A DNA stretch of 21,955 bases, from assembly GCA_964371125.1 (NCBI GenBank), contig CAYJMY010000064.1, forward strand, positions 1-21,955, read 5' to 3'. The notes beneath the pieces were generated by a model, which worked only from the letters and a program-made list of their open reading frames with translations, searched no databases and was not told where the DNA came from. Of the stretch, positions 7,396-14,973 are shown one piece after another. Both the position numbers and the translations under genes were made by a program. Source of the stretch: DUSC01 sp964371125. Its GTDB lineage: Bacteria > Pseudomonadota > Alphaproteobacteria > Rhizobiales > Rhizobiaceae. Positions within the stretch are counted from its first letter, which is position 1; every line of letters starts with the position of its first letter.

Positions 7396-10089
7396 TCAGG
7401 AGGCCTTGCGCCAGCGGCGTGCCGAGACGAAGGTCGACAGTGCACCCGCCGTCATCGGCCGGGCGAAGGCATATCCCTGAAGGCCGTGGCAGCCGAGCTG
7501 GCGCAGCACGCGCGCATGCTCCATCGTTTCGACGCCCTCGGCGATCACCTCGATGCCGAGCGACTTGCCGATCTCGATGATCGATTCCACCAGATGCCGC
7601 TGGGCGGGCGAACCGGTGATCGGCATGACGAGTTGCCGGTCGATCTTCAGTCGGCGCGGCTTCAGCTTGATGAGGCTGACGATCGAGGCGTAGCCTGTGC
7701 CGAAATCGTCGATCTCGATGTCGATGCCGAGTTCCTTGATCTGCTCGACGTTCCAGCTGATGTGCTCGTCGTTGTCGTCGAGGAAGATCGACTCGACAAG
7801 CTCGAAGGATACCGTTCCCGGCTTGAAGTCGAGGCGGCTCAGCCCACCGATCAGTTCCTCGTCGTTGAGGCGCCGCGCCGACACGTTGACCGAAACCTTT
7901 GGGATGGGAACGCCCTGTTCTGCCCAGCCGTTGAAGTCGAGAAGTGCCTGTTCGAGGATCATGCGGTCGATGGTGGAGACGACATTGAGCTCCTCGGCCA
8001 CCTTGAGGAAGGCATCCGGACCGAGCACCCCCTCGGTCGGATGGTTCCATCGCGCAAGCGCCTCGACGCCGGTGACCTCCAGCGTCTCGGCATCGAACTG
8101 CGGCTGATAATAGGCGACGAACTGACCTTGCTCCAAACCGTTGAGGATCTCGTCGGCCACGCGTTTCGTGTGGACGATCTCGGCCTGCAGGGCGTCGTTG
8201 AAGAACTGGAAGCGGTTGCGGCCGCGGCTCTTCGCCCGGTAGAGGGCGATGTCGGCGTTGACGAGCAGGCGCCGCGGATCGCAGCCGCGTTCCGGTTCGG
8301 TGGCGATACCGACGCTGACGCCGAAGCGGCATTCGTGGCCTTCGTAGCGGACCGGCTCGCGCATCTCTCGAATGATCCGCTCGGCGAGGCCGGCGAGGTA
8401 GCCAGCGTCGTCGTCGGGGTCGTCGTTGTCCATCCAGCAGAGCACGACGAATTCGTCGCCGCCGACCCGGGCGATGAAATCCGTCGAACGCACGTTGACC
8501 CTCAGGATCTTCGAGGCGTGGACGAGCATGGCGTCGCCCGCCGCGTGGCCGAGCGTGTCGTTGATCTGCTTGAAGCGGTCGAGGTCGATATGCAACAGCG
8601 CCGTACGCCTGGTCTCGTCCTCGCGCAGCGCGGCGCGCAATTCGAGCTTCTGGTCAAGGTAGCGGCGGTTCGGTAAGCCGGTCAGCGAATCGTGCAGCGC
8701 CGTGTGCTCGATGCGCGCCTTGGCGACCAGAAGTTCGGCATTGCGCGCTTCGGTGAGGTTCTTCACGCGGCGCAGGTCGTCGTTCAGCGCCACGTCGGTC
8801 GACACGTCCCAATTGACGCCGACGATTTTCGAGGTTCCGTCGACGTCCTCGTAGACAGCGCCGATAGCCCGGATGTGGCGGACGCTGCCGTCCGGCAGCT
8901 TCAGCCTGTAGTCGGAGTTGTACTGCCCCGTCCTCTCCACCGCCTGGCGGAAGTCCTCCTGCGCCCGCTCGAGGTCGTCCGGGTGCAGCGCGTTGTGCCA
9001 GTCGGTATACGAGCGTTGGCGATTGTCGGCAGGCAGGCCGTAGAGTTCGTTCATACGCTCGTCCCAGACGAGGACGTCGTTGGTGATGTTGTAGTCCCAG
9101 ACGCCAACCCTGGACGTTTCCAGCGCCAGCCCGAGCCGGCGCGACAGGCGCTGCAGATCGACCTCGCGCTTGCGAAGCTCGCCGATATGCCGCTGGCGTT
9201 CCTCGATCAGCCGCCCGGTCAGGAAGATGGGAACGAAGATGATCGCCCCGCCCGCCAGGATCAGCGCGCGCAGGATCCAGCGGTCGGCCGAAGGAACGTC
9301 CCAGCCGTTCTTCGGCACCGCCGAGATGGTCCAGGTCCCGGACGGAAGGTGGACTTCGGCGGTCACGGGATCGTTGGCGACGGTCGCCGGCTCCCCGAAA
9401 AACGGAGGCTCACCGGCGTCGCGGCGGCCGTCCGCGCCGGAGATCGCGACGTTGATCTTCATTTCCTCGTCGCGGAGGCCGCTATCGGCATACAGCCTCT
9501 CGAGATCGATGACGGCGGAAACGACGCCCCAGAACGTGCGGTCGTTGTGCGGTGTGGAGATGAACACAGGGAACCGCCCGATGAAACCCTTGCCGCCCTG
9601 CACGAGGTCGACCGGACCGGCGAGGACGAGTTCGCCGGTATCGCGCGCCCTGAACACGGTGTCGCGCTGTCTCTCGTTTTGCCGGTAGTCGAGCCCGATC
9701 GCCTTCTCGTTGCCGGCGAGAGGGTACATCAGGCGGACGACAAGATCGGGCGCGGCGGCGATGTTGCGGATCTGCGAGCGCTCGCCCACAAGGTTCTCGG
9801 CCAGGGTGCCGAAACGTAGCTGCGTCATGTTGGGCTCGGTGGAGATGGTCGCCACGAGCCCGCGCACGAGTTGGATATTGCCGTTGATGTTGCCCTCGAG
9901 CCGGGTGCGGATCAGGCTGACCTGCGACAGGACTTCCGAGCGCAGTCGCTCCCTGCTGATCTCGCGATTCTGGTAGTCGGCGAACAGGCCGCCGCAAAGG
10001 GCCACGACAAGCGCGATCGCGGCCGGGATATTCGTCGGCCGGAACAAGGCGCCTAGTAATCGATGCGGCGATCTACCAAGGAAGGTCAA
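7396..10089 (-). CDS. Membrane-anchored CHASE-PAS-GGDEF-EAL cyclic-di-GMP signalling protein
   Basis: This 897-residue protein should both make and degrade cyclic di-GMP. In order: a membrane segment at about 17-38, a periplasmic CHASE-type sensor (about 45-255), a second membrane segment (about 265-290), a PAS fold with PAC tail (about 310-430), GGDEF (about 465-620) and EAL (about 635-885). GGDEF is intact at 543-547 and the product-inhibition motif RSTD lies at 534-537, five residues upstream. EAL is intact at 676-678, with SVNVSARRL, ELVES, IDDFGTGYAS, LKIDRQ, IAEGVET and GLQGYAFARPM, so the metal and substrate ligands look complete. The start is a TTG with no clear Shine-Dalgarno; no better in-frame start was seen. 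The sensed ligand is unknown. Confidence 0.93.
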   Translation of the reverse strand: MTFLGRSPHRLLGALFRPTNIPAAIALVVALCGGLFADYQNREISRERLRSEVLSQVSLIRTRLEGNINGNIQLVRGLVATISTEPNMTQLRFGTLAENLVGERSQIRNIAAAPDLVVRLMYPLAGNEKAIGLDYRQNERQRDTVFRARDTGELVLAGPVDLVQGGKGFIGRFPVFISTPHNDRTFWGVVSAVIDLERLYADSGLRDEEMKINVAISGADGRRDAGEPPFFGEPATVANDPVTAEVHLPSGTWTISAVPKNGWDVPSADRWILRALILAGGAIIFVPIFLTGRLIEERQRHIGELRKREVDLQRLSRRLGLALETSRVGVWDYNITNDVLVWDERMNELYGLPADNRQRSYTDWHNALHPDDLERAQEDFRQAVERTGQYNSDYRLKLPDGSVRHIRAIGAVYEDVDGTSKIVGVNWDVSTDVALNDDLRRVKNLTEARNAELLVAKARIEHTALHDSLTGLPNRRYLDQKLELRAALREDETRRTALLHIDLDRFKQINDTLGHAAGDAMLVHASKILRVNVRSTDFIARVGGDEFVVLCWMDNDDPDDDAGYLAGLAERIIREMREPVRYEGHECRFGVSVGIATEPERGCDPRRLLVNADIALYRAKSRGRNRFQFFNDALQAEIVHTKRVADEILNGLEQGQFVAYYQPQFDAETLEVTGVEALARWNHPTEGVLGPDAFLKVAEELNVVSTIDRMILEQALLDFNGWAEQGVPIPKVSVNVSARRLNDEELIGGLSRLDFKPGTVSFELVESIFLDDNDEHISWNVEQIKELGIDIEIDDFGTGYASIVSLIKLKPRRLKIDRQLVMPITGSPAQRHLVESIIEIGKSLGIEVIAEGVETMEHARVLRQLGCHGLQGYAFARPMTAGALSTFVSARRWRKAS

Positions 10090-10142
10090 ATGTCTGCAAC
10101 CCGAGTTGCCCGTTCTGCCAGGCGATGACGAACTGTAGGACG

Positions 10143-10170
10143 CACTGCTTAAATTAGCATTGAAGCAGTG
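10143..10170. repeat. Perfect 8-bp inverted repeat with 12-base AT-rich spacer, possible operator
   Basis: CACTGCTT (10143-10150) and AAGCAGTG (10163-10170) are exact reverse complements around the spacer AAATTAGCATTG, unusually AT-rich for this genome. It lies about 55 bases upstream of the c-di-GMP gene start. No T-tract follows on either strand, so a terminator is less likely than a protein-binding site. Its function is inferred from symmetry and position only. Confidence 0.45.
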
Positions 10171-10244
10171 GGCGGGATGGTCTCGGTTTCAGCTTTGCCC
10201 ATCGCAAAGTTGCTGATGTCGAGATCGTGCGGCGCCGTCAGGGC

Positions 10245-10273
10245 TTGCGCACCAACCCGATGCCCTGTATGAG
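10245..10273 (+). promoter_or_regulatory. Candidate promoter of rpsF-rpsR-rplI
   Basis: TTGCGC (10245-10250) is followed after exactly 17 bases by TATGAG (10268-10273). The same TATGAG -10 with 17-base spacing recurs in the sugE promoter candidate later in the window. It would give a leader of roughly 225 bases before rpsF. Confidence 0.33.
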
Positions 10274-10506
10274 CCGCCGCAATCTGCCGGTCCCAGCTGG
10301 GGGCTGAACGGAGGGCCGTGCGTTTTTCCGACAAGGAAGGCCGCGTGTGAGAAGGCAAAAGCCCTTCCGCCTCCCGTGTCTCCGCTCTCGACCGTCTCGT
10401 CGTGCTCCTTTCTTCTCCCGAGGCAGCCAAACTGCCGAAGGATCTAGAGAAGTTGCAGAGGCTTTAGCCGCCGGGAACCGGGAGAGAAACGAAGAAAGGC
10501 AAGACA

Positions 10507-10998
10507 ATGGCTCTTTACGAACATGTGTTCCTTGCCCGGCAGGACCTTTCGCAGCAGCAGGTCGACGCGCTTGTGGAGCACTACAAGGGCGTGATCGAAG
10601 CGAACGGCGGCAGCGTCGGCCGGGTCGAGAACTGGGGACTGAAGTCCCTCACCTACCGGGTCAAGAAGAACCGGAAGGCTTACTACACGCTTATGGACAT
10701 CAACGCCCCGGCGGCGGCCGTCAAGGAAGTCGAGCGGCAGGAGGGCCTGTCGGAAGACATCCTGCGCTTCCTCACCATCAAGGTCGAGGCGCATGAGGAA
10801 GGTCCGTCGGCGATGATGCAGAAGCGCGACCGCGATGACCGCGGCGACCGTCCGTTCGGCGACCGCGACCGCGGCCCGCGCAGCTTCGGCGACCGCGACC
10901 GCGGCGACCGCGGCCCGCGCAGCTTCGGCGACCGCGATGGCGGCGACCGTGGACCGCGGCGTCCGCGCGAAGGCGGCTTTGAAGGAGGACAGGCATAA
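10507..10998 (+). CDS. rpsF: 30S ribosomal protein S6
   Basis: S6 binds the central domain of 16S rRNA as a heterodimer with S18. The 163-residue protein starts MALYEHVFLARQDLS and has the expected NWGLKSLTYRVKKNRKAYY core. The family core ends near residue 100; beyond it is an acidic/basic tail with an FGDRDRG repeat, longer than the Escherichia coli protein but common in rhizobia. GAAAGG seven bases upstream supports the ATG. The TAA stop overlaps the rpsR ATG by one base, so S6 and S18 are translationally coupled and probably made in equal amounts. Confidence 0.97.
   Translation: MALYEHVFLARQDLSQQQVDALVEHYKGVIEANGGSVGRVENWGLKSLTYRVKKNRKAYYTLMDINAPAAAVKEVERQEGLSEDILRFLTIKVEAHEEGPSAMMQKRDRDDRGDRPFGDRDRGPRSFGDRDRGDRGPRSFGDRDGGDRGPRRPREGGFEGGQA
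10865..10937 (+). repeat. 34-bp direct repeat inside rpsF encoding a 13-residue tail repeat
   Basis: Two identical 34-base copies (10865-10898 and 10904-10937) are offset by 39 bases, so the reading frame is kept and a 13-residue unit of Asp/Arg/Gly/Phe is duplicated in the S6 tail. A third, degenerate unit follows. This is the pattern expected from in-frame slippage. Confidence 0.8.
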
Positions 10999-11246
10999 TG
11001 GTCGACATCAATCAGATCCCGACCCGGCGTCCGTTCCACCGCCGCCGCAAGACCTGCCCGTTCTCCGGTGCCAACGCACCGAAGATCGACTACAAGGACG
11101 TGCGCCTTCTCCAGCGCTACATTTCCGAGCGCGGCAAGATCGTGCCGTCGCGCATCACCGCGGTCAGCCAGAAGAAGCAGCGCGAACTCGCCCAGGCGAT
11201 CAAGCGCGCGCGCTTCCTCGGCCTGCTGCCCTACGTGGTGAAGTAA
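10998..11246 (+). CDS. rpsR: 30S ribosomal protein S18
   Basis: The 82-residue basic protein contains the S18 core: FHRRRKTCPFSG, IDYKDVRLLQRYISERGKI, and the C-terminal KKQRELAQAIKRARFLGLL followed by PYV. S18 pairs with S6 on the 30S platform. GGAGG nine bases upstream, inside the end of rpsF, supports the overlapping ATG. The CPF cysteine near the N-terminus is conserved in many bacteria, although the full zinc-type set is absent. Confidence 0.97.
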   Translation: MVDINQIPTRRPFHRRRKTCPFSGANAPKIDYKDVRLLQRYISERGKIVPSRITAVSQKKQRELAQAIKRARFLGLLPYVVK

Positions 11247-11465
11247 GAAGACAGAGCGGGGCGGGCGCCAGCGCCCGGCCTGGCCTTCCGCATCGGGGCG
11301 GACGGTCGCGTGACATACCCGAGTTGGGCGACAGCCGGCCGCGCCGGTTTCGCCCTAACTGCCTCCGACGGGCAGGACAGCGACATCGGCCCCACGGCCC
11401 TTCCTGCTTCCTTCCCGTCGACCCGATTGCGGCGCTTGCGCCAGACACGTGAAAGGAACGGAACA
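11247..11465 (+). other. Structured rpsR-rplI spacer
   Basis: This 219-base gap has a 7-bp GC hairpin right after rpsR (CGGGCGC 11262-11268, GCGCCCG 11271-11277) without a T-tract. A second imperfect hairpin lies around 11323-11358, with the inner stem CCGGC/GCCGG closing a three-base loop. Many rhizobia have a membrane-protein gene here (DUF2232 family, from memory); no trace of it is readable. The spacer could be an attenuator or an mRNA-processing region. Confidence 0.35.
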
Positions 11466-12038
11466 ATGGAAGTCATTCTTCTCGAACGCATTTCCCGCCT
11501 CGGCCAGATGGGCGACACCGTCAAGGTGAAGGACGGTTTCGCCCGCAACTTCCTGCTGCCGCAAGGCAAGGCGTTGCGCGCCAATGAGTCGAACAAGAAG
11601 AAGTTCGAAGGCCAGCGCTCGCAGCTCGAGGCCCGCAACCTCGAGCGCAAGTCCGAGGCCCAGACGATCGCCGACCGCCTCGACGGCAGGTCCTTCATCG
11701 TCGTCCGCTCGGCGGGCGAGACGGGCCAGCTCTACGGATCGGTTTCCACGCGCGACATCGCCGACATCCTGACGGCTGAGGGCTTCTCGGTTTCGCGCAA
11801 CCAGGTCGAGCTCAATCATCCGATCAAGGCGATCGGGCTCACCAACGTCGCGATCGCGCTGCATCCTGAGGTCGAGGTTACGGTGACGCTGAACATTGCC
11901 CGTACCTCCGACGAAGCCGAACGCCAGTCCAAGGGCGAGATGCTGACCAGCGCCGAGGCAATCTACGGCGAGGACATCAACGAGAATGCCCGTCCGGACA
12001 GCTTCTTCGATCCTAACGCCGAGGGCGAAGAAGCCTGA
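11466..12038 (+). CDS. rplI: 50S ribosomal protein L9
   Basis: The start is MEVILLERISRLGQMGD, the conserved L9 N-terminus, giving 190 residues. An upstream in-frame ATG would add 52 unrelated residues and is rejected. The N-terminal domain includes VKVKDGFARNFLLPQGKALRA, followed by a long connecting helix (about 40-75) and the C-terminal rRNA-binding domain with IKAIGLTNVAIALHPEV. A charged tail of about 35 residues ends EGEEA, as in other rhizobial L9 proteins. AAGGA lies about eight bases before the ATG, and a strong terminator follows the gene. Confidence 0.97.
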   Translation: MEVILLERISRLGQMGDTVKVKDGFARNFLLPQGKALRANESNKKKFEGQRSQLEARNLERKSEAQTIADRLDGRSFIVVRSAGETGQLYGSVSTRDIADILTAEGFSVSRNQVELNHPIKAIGLTNVAIALHPEVEVTVTLNIARTSDEAERQSKGEMLTSAEAIYGEDINENARPDSFFDPNAEGEEA

Positions 12039-12065
12039 TCGATCCGCAGCATTTGCTGCTTTCGG

Positions 12066-12094
12066 GGCCCGGACGGCAACGTCCGGGCCTTTTT
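12066..12094 (+). terminator. Rho-independent terminator after rplI
   Basis: A perfect 10-bp GC-rich stem (GGCCCGGACG at 12066-12075 and CGTCCGGGCC at 12080-12089) closes a GCAA tetraloop and is followed by five T residues. A smaller hairpin, GCAGC-ATTT-GCTGC (12046-12059), lies just before it. It ends the rpsF-rpsR-rplI operon. Confidence 0.9.
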
Positions 12095-12234
12095 CGTGCC
12101 GAATGGCCGGCATTCTGCCTGTCGCAATCCACGAACCGAATTTTTAGGCCACCGATCTCTTTTCAAGCCGCGGCTTTTCATCGCACAATAGGTTCCATCT
12201 GACGGCAGCGCGCAGTTCAATTGGGTATGCGTCC

Positions 12235-13560
12235 ATGAACGTGTTGTTGAGGCGGATCATCGAGAGGCTGATCCGGACCGGAAACCTCAGGGTCACCGGT
12301 CCGAGCGGGACCACCTTCGCCTTCGGCGACGGCAGCGGATCGCCGGTCCATCTTCACATCAAAACGCGTCACGCCGAACGCGCCATTGCGCTCGATCCGG
12401 CACTCGGGCTGCCCGAGAGCTTCATGGAGCAGGAACTCGACTTCCTTGAAGGCGATGTCCTCGGCTTCCTCGAGATCGCCTATCAGAACATGGGACCGCA
12501 TGGCGTCGACGCGGCCTGGGCCCGTGCGTTCGAGAGCCTCAGGGTCGCCTTCCGCAGGTTTCAGCAGATCAACACGGCCACCCGCGCCCGGCGCAATGTC
12601 GAGCATCACTACGACCTGAAGGGCGAACTCTACCGTCTCTTCCTCGACCGCGACATGCAGTACTCCTGCGCCTATTTCGAACGGCCGGACATGACGCTCG
12701 AGGAGGCGCAACTCGCCAAGAAACGCCACATCGCCGCCAAGCTGCGCATGGCGCCCGGCCTAAACGTGCTCGACATCGGCTCCGGCTGGGGCGGACTAGG
12801 TCTCTTCCTCGCCGAGCGCTTCGACGCGGAAGTGCTCGGCGTGACATTGTCAACCGAACAGCACGGCGTGGCGACCGAGCGCGCCCGGGTGGCCGGGCTC
12901 GACCAGCGCGTCCATTTCGAGATCAGGGATTACCGCAGCCTCTCGGAGCGTTTCGACCGGATCGTCTCGGTCGGCATGTTCGAGCATGTCGGCGTCAACC
13001 ACTACCGCACCTTCTTCGACAAGTGCGCGATGCTGCTCAAGCCCGACGGCGTCATGCTGCTGCACTCGATCGGCCGCGCCGGGCGGCCCTCGGGGACCGC
13101 CGCCTTCATCCGCAAGCACATCTTCCCCGGCGGCTACATCCCGGCTCTTTCCGAGGTGCTGCCGCACATCGAGAAGGCGGGCCTCTTGGTCACCGACGTG
13201 GAGATCCTCAGGCTCCACTACGCCGAGACGCTGAAGGCCTGGCGCGAGCGCTTTCTTGCCAATCGCGACAAGGCGAAAGCGCTCTACGACGAGCGCTTCT
13301 GCCGGATGTGGGAGTTCTACCTGTCAGGCTCGGAAGCCTCGTTCCGCTGGCAGGACCTGATGGTATTCCAGATTCAAGTCACCAAGAAGAACGACGTTGT
13401 ACCGCTGACCCGCGACTATATCGCCAAGGCGGAGAGATCGCTGGCGATGCATGAGATGAGTCACAGCGGCACGCCGCCCGTCGCGAGCCCCGGCGAACCT
13501 GCTCCGGCCAAGGCGCCGACCAGGACGACCCGGCGCCGGAGGGTCTCGGGCAAGGAGTAG
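12235..13560 (+). CDS. cfa: Cyclopropane-fatty-acyl-phospholipid synthase family methyltransferase
   Basis: This class of enzyme uses SAM to add a methylene bridge across double bases of membrane phospholipid acyl chains, typically in stationary phase or under stress. The 441-residue product has the YSCAYF motif (143-148), the SAM loop LDIGSGWGGLGL (179-190), VGMFEHVGVNHY near 245-256 and a C-terminal RFCRMWEFYLSGSEASFRW block, all typical of Cfa. A basic 30-residue tail with RRRRVSGKE is extra. The ATG overlaps the stop of a three-codon frame, and its Shine-Dalgarno is weak. The promoter is unclear; CACAAT at 12184-12189 is a possible -10. Family is certain, exact lipid product less so. Confidence 0.92.
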   Translation: MNVLLRRIIERLIRTGNLRVTGPSGTTFAFGDGSGSPVHLHIKTRHAERAIALDPALGLPESFMEQELDFLEGDVLGFLEIAYQNMGPHGVDAAWARAFESLRVAFRRFQQINTATRARRNVEHHYDLKGELYRLFLDRDMQYSCAYFERPDMTLEEAQLAKKRHIAAKLRMAPGLNVLDIGSGWGGLGLFLAERFDAEVLGVTLSTEQHGVATERARVAGLDQRVHFEIRDYRSLSERFDRIVSVGMFEHVGVNHYRTFFDKCAMLLKPDGVMLLHSIGRAGRPSGTAAFIRKHIFPGGYIPALSEVLPHIEKAGLLVTDVEILRLHYAETLKAWRERFLANRDKAKALYDERFCRMWEFYLSGSEASFRWQDLMVFQIQVTKKNDVVPLTRDYIAKAERSLAMHEMSHSGTPPVASPGEPAPAKAPTRTTRRRRVSGKE

Positions 13561-13648
13561 CCGGCCCGCGCTCGCGGCTTTCGCGATGGATCAGCCGTGG
13601 GGAGCCTGCGGACGTGCCAAGCCGGCTCGGACCGGCTATGAGGCATGC

Positions 13649-13972
13649 ATGAGCATTCCTCTCTTCATTGCGGCGGCCATCGCCGAGATCGCCGGCTGCT
13701 TCGCCTTTTTCGCCTGGTGGCGGGGCGGAGCCTCGATGCTCTGGCTGGTGCCCGGCTTTTTATCCCTCGCCGCCTTCGCCCGGCTGCTGGCGCTGGCGCC
13801 CGTCGACGCCGCGGGCCGCGCTTACGCCGCCTATGGCGGCATCTACATCGCGGCGGCGCTGGTCTGGCTGTGGGCGGTCGAGGGCACCCGCCCCGATCGC
13901 TACGACATCCTCGGCGCGGCCACCTGCATGATCGGTGCGGCGGTGATCCTTTTTTCTCCTCGGGGAGCCTGA
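13649..13972 (+). CDS. ynfA: YnfA/UPF0060-family small inner-membrane protein
   Basis: This is a 107-residue hydrophobic protein starting MSIPLFIAAAIAEIAGCFAF, with GAGG five bases before that ATG. Four membrane segments are visible (about 2-20, 28-46, 58-76, 84-103). IAEIAGC, WLVPG, GRAYAAYGGIYIAAAL and the DR-D-LGA motif are typical of UPF0060. Members resemble small multidrug-resistance transporters and some reports link them to efflux, but no substrate can be assigned. It ends seven bases before the Rsm22-like gene, so the two are likely cotranscribed. Confidence 0.93.
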   Translation: MSIPLFIAAAIAEIAGCFAFFAWWRGGASMLWLVPGFLSLAAFARLLALAPVDAAGRAYAAYGGIYIAAALVWLWAVEGTRPDRYDILGAATCMIGAAVILFSPRGA

Positions 13973-13979
13973 GACGTTC

Positions 13980-14966
13980 GTGGAACTCCCCGTGTCGCTG
14001 CGCTTCGCCGTCGACCGCCATCTCGAGAATACCGCGCTCGCCGATCTGCAGCGCGCGGCGGCGAAGCTGTCGGCCCGCTACCGCGCCGAGCTTCGCGACG
14101 GCCGGATGCATCTCGACCATGCGCTGGCGGTCAAGGCCTACCTGGCCGCGCGGCTGCCGGCTACCTACGCCGCCGTACGCGCCGCCTTCGCCATGGTCGC
14201 CGATGCCCGCCCCGACTTCGCCCCGGCGAGCCTACTCGATCTCGGCGCCGGCCCCGGCACCGTTCTCTGGGCAGCGGCCGACTGCTGGCCGGGGATTGGC
14301 GAAGCGCTGCTCGTCGAGGCAAGTGCGGCGGCCCGCGCAGCCGGCGCGGAACTCGCACGCGGCCTCGCGGCGCCAGCCGTCCGCTGGCTCGACGCCGACG
14401 TCAGCCGGAGCGGCGGCGCCTTCCCCGCCGCTGACCTCGTAACTCTCTCCTATGTGCTCGACGAGCTCGATCCCTCAGCGGTTGGGCCGCTGGTCGAGCG
14501 CCTGTGGTCGCTGGCGCGGGAGATGCTGGTCGTTGTCGAGCCGGGTACCCCTGCCGGCTGGGCGCGCATCGTCGCCGTCCGCGAGCGCCTGATCGCGCTC
14601 GGCGCGCATGTCGCCGCTCCCTGCCCGCACGACCGGCCCTGCCCGCTTTCCCCACCCGACTGGTGCCATTTTTCGCGCCGCGTGGCGCGCTCGCGCCTGC
14701 ACCGGCTGACGAAGGCCGGCGACGTGCCGTGGGAGGACGAGAAGTTCATCTTCATCGCCGCCTCGCGGCACGCCGCGCAGCCGGTCGCCGGGCGCGTCAT
14801 CGCCCCGCCGAAGCAGGCGAAGGGCATGGCGACGCTGAAGCTGTGCGCCGCGGGCGGCAGGGCGGAAGCGCGGACCGTGACACGCCGCGAAGGCGAAGCC
14901 TACCGCATCGCGCGCCGGCTCGAATGGGGCGATTCCGTTCCAGCCGCGCCGGTGCGCGGCGAGTGA
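13980..14966 (+). CDS. Rsm22/METTL17-family methyltransferase-like ribosome assembly protein
   Basis: The 328-residue product has a SAM-type loop LLDLGAGPGT (85-94) and the Rsm22 family blocks TLSYVLDEL (155-163) and VVVEPGTPAGW (184-194). The cysteine region PCPHDRPCPLSPPDWCHFSRR follows (split here only by family logic: Cys215, Cys221, Cys229), and a fourth cysteine, Cys289, lies in TLKLCAAGG. Rsm22 and its human relative METTL17 act on the mitochondrial small ribosomal subunit, and METTL17 binds a 4Fe-4S cluster through four cysteines. A role in 30S assembly is inferred. The start is a GTG seven bases after the ynfA stop. Confidence 0.88.
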   Translation: MELPVSLRFAVDRHLENTALADLQRAAAKLSARYRAELRDGRMHLDHALAVKAYLAARLPATYAAVRAAFAMVADARPDFAPASLLDLGAGPGTVLWAAADCWPGIGEALLVEASAAARAAGAELARGLAAPAVRWLDADVSRSGGAFPAADLVTLSYVLDELDPSAVGPLVERLWSLAREMLVVVEPGTPAGWARIVAVRERLIALGAHVAAPCPHDRPCPLSPPDWCHFSRRVARSRLHRLTKAGDVPWEDEKFIFIAASRHAAQPVAGRVIAPPKQAKGMATLKLCAAGGRAEARTVTRREGEAYRIARRLEWGDSVPAAPVRGE

Positions 14967-14973
14967 CGTGACG

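Larger units (their letters stand above)
10090..10506. other. Gene-free divergent region between the c-di-GMP gene and rpsF (417 bp)
   Basis: No convincing gene is seen. The left part holds an 8-bp inverted repeat (10143-10170) close to the start of the minus-strand signalling gene. A candidate promoter for the ribosomal operon lies at 10245-10273. A leader of over 200 bases follows, with several short hairpins: one at 10351-10367 (GAAGG/CCTTC), one formed by GGCAG and CTGCC near 10423-10437 followed by CCGAAGG, and CCGGGAACCGG near 10471. Open frames across it have no family resemblance and no ribosome-binding sites. Confidence 0.6.

Noticed and set aside
10288..10300. CCCAGCTGGG palindrome in the rpsF leader
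   Set aside because: A single short perfect palindrome is expected by chance at this base composition and has no partner or promoter relation.
10149..10430. 93-codon minus-strand frame in the rpsF upstream region
   Set aside because: No recognisable motif, no Shine-Dalgarno, and it runs through the candidate promoter and inverted repeat.
10855..10960. Direct repeats considered as a CRISPR or minisatellite
   Set aside because: They are in frame inside rpsF, only two exact copies with no unique spacers.
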